A stretch of 5,487 bases of DNA. It comes from an uncultured Clostridia bacterium (GTDB lineage: Bacteria > Bacillota > Clostridia > Peptostreptococcales > Anaerovoracaceae). The notes under the pieces are model-generated. The model made no database searches and was not told the origin of the DNA. It was given only the letters and a program-made list of their open reading frames with translations. Of this stretch, positions 4,753 to 5,487 are shown piece by piece. The DNA is taken from positions 1 through 5,487 of the forward strand of contig CAMNJG010000112.1 in NCBI GenBank assembly GCA_946541285.1, given 5' to 3'. The first letter of the stretch is position 1. The number at the start of each line of letters is the position of its first letter. The position numbers and the translations under genes were made by a program.

Positions 4753-5487
4753 ATGTTTGATTTTCATACACATACCGTAAGATCCGACGGGTACGATACC
4801 CCTGAGCAGGTGATTGAAATGGCTGCGGAGCACGGCCTTTCCGCGGTCGCCATCACAGACCACAACGAAATTCTGGAAGAGTACCCTGAGCTGCGGGAAA
4901 AATACCGGGGCCGCATCCGGCTGTTCAATGGCGCGGAGCTTTCCAGTGTGTACCATTACGGGGACGGTCAGCGGGTCGAGGTGCACATTATCGCCCTTAA
5001 TTTCGACAGTGAACTTCTGAGGGAGACCGTTGACAGGATTTCGTTTGACCGGGAAACCTATCTCATGAAGATCCGGGAGAAGCTGTCGGAATGGGACATC
5101 GCCATTCCGGATTATGAGACCCTGCGGGTGCTGTATCCGGAGCATAAGCATATCGGCCGGATGCAGATCGCGGATTATATGGTGGAGCATGGCTATGTGT
5201 CCGACGTCGATGAAGCGATGGACGAATACATCGGTACCTATGGTCACAGAAAAGCCTATGTCGAAGTGCTGGATTACGCGAATTACGAACCGGTAGAAGA
5301 GATCGTCCGGGCTGTGATCCGGGCCGGTGGCATCCCGGTACTCGCGCACCTGTTCTCTTATCGTCTGTCTGATGAGGAATCCCGACGCCTGGTGGCAGAT
5401 TTTCAACAGGCCGCCGATGGCGCGCCTGCCGGTATAGAAGTCTACTACCGGAAATACTCGGAAGCGGATCAGGGACGGCTGATGGAA
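4753..5487 (+). CDS. PHP-domain phosphoesterase (TrpH/YciV-like), 3'-truncated
   Basis: The frame opens at ATG 4753 and stays open to the last base, giving 245 codons with no stop; the gene continues beyond the window. GGGAGGG at 4741-4747 sits 5 bases before the ATG. PHP metal-site motifs appear in order: HTHT (H5, H7), RSDG (D12), ITDHNE (D36, H37), NGAELSS (E62), VEVHIIALN (H78), IPVLAHLFS (H199) and GIEVYY (E229). The GRMQIADYMVEHGY segment (135-148) and the following DEAMDEYIG are typical of the PHP subgroup containing E. coli YciV/TrpH (RNase AM) and the bacterial AMP/pAp phosphatase. The final SDFH-type motif should lie just past the window; the family is about 270-295 residues long, so about 30-50 are missing. 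The expected activity is cytosolic trinuclear-metal hydrolysis of a nucleotide phosphate or RNA 5' end. One difference from many relatives is AHL rather than AHP after H199. It follows the metallophosphoesterase by 12 bases, so the two are probably co-transcribed. Confidence 0.9.
   Translation, partial: MFDFHTHTVRSDGYDTPEQVIEMAAEHGLSAVAITDHNEILEEYPELREKYRGRIRLFNGAELSSVYHYGDGQRVEVHIIALNFDSELLRETVDRISFDRETYLMKIREKLSEWDIAIPDYETLRVLYPEHKHIGRMQIADYMVEHGYVSDVDEAMDEYIGTYGHRKAYVEVLDYANYEPVEEIVRAVIRAGGIPVLAHLFSYRLSDEESRRLVADFQQAADGAPAGIEVYYRKYSEADQGRLME

Noticed and set aside
4372..5406. Long minus-strand open frame (344 codons) antisense to the metallophosphoesterase and PHP genes
   Set aside because: It crosses the junction of two well-supported plus-strand genes. 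Its product is rich in His, Pro and Arg and shows no recognisable motif, as expected for an antisense shadow.

Overview
The window looks like a piece of a low-to-mid GC Gram-positive chromosome, most likely class Clostridia (Lachnospiraceae or a relative). This rests on an S-layer-homology protein with a Listeria-Bacteroides repeat, strong GGAGG-type ribosome sites, sigma-A-like promoter spacing, and the gene families present. No rRNA, tRNA, CRISPR array, insertion sequence or integrase is visible, so the assignment is an inference from style.

Layout. (1) 1-795, plus strand: the 3' end of a cell-surface gene with three SLH-like modules and one InlB-type B-repeat, closed by a strong intrinsic terminator (869-900). 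(2) 899-3508, minus strand, convergent to the first gene: a tight two-gene operon. It is transcribed from a good sigma-A-type promoter at 3541-3569. The first gene encodes an Xre-type helix-turn-helix protein with a large C-terminal region I do not recognise. Nine bases later comes a RelA/SpoT-like protein with an intact HD (alarmone hydrolase) domain, a degenerate synthetase domain and a TGS domain, ending where the regulatory C-terminal domains of a normal Rel would begin. (3) 3509-4008: about 500 bases without a confident gene. It is AT-rich near the HTH promoter and contains nested inverted repeats, a possible 37-codon ORF with a good ribosome site, a possible three-way-junction RNA fold, and a very strong symmetrical terminator hairpin (3893-3937). 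(4) 4009-5487, plus strand: a second tight operon, a calcineurin-like metallophosphoesterase followed 12 bases later by a PHP-family phosphoesterase of the TrpH/YciV type. The PHP gene runs off the end of the window.

How it may work together. The most interesting unit is the HTH + hydrolase-only Rel-like pair. On sequence it should remove (p)ppGpp or a related 3'-pyrophosphorylated nucleotide without making it, and its partner is a DNA-binding protein with a probable sensor region. The adjacent divergent operon adds two more metal-dependent phosphoesterases. A shared theme of nucleotide-phosphate turnover is possible but is inference only. The second most interesting item is the non-coding stretch 3760-3937, which has the architecture of a small RNA, or of a leader with an attenuator, just upstream of the phosphoesterase operon.
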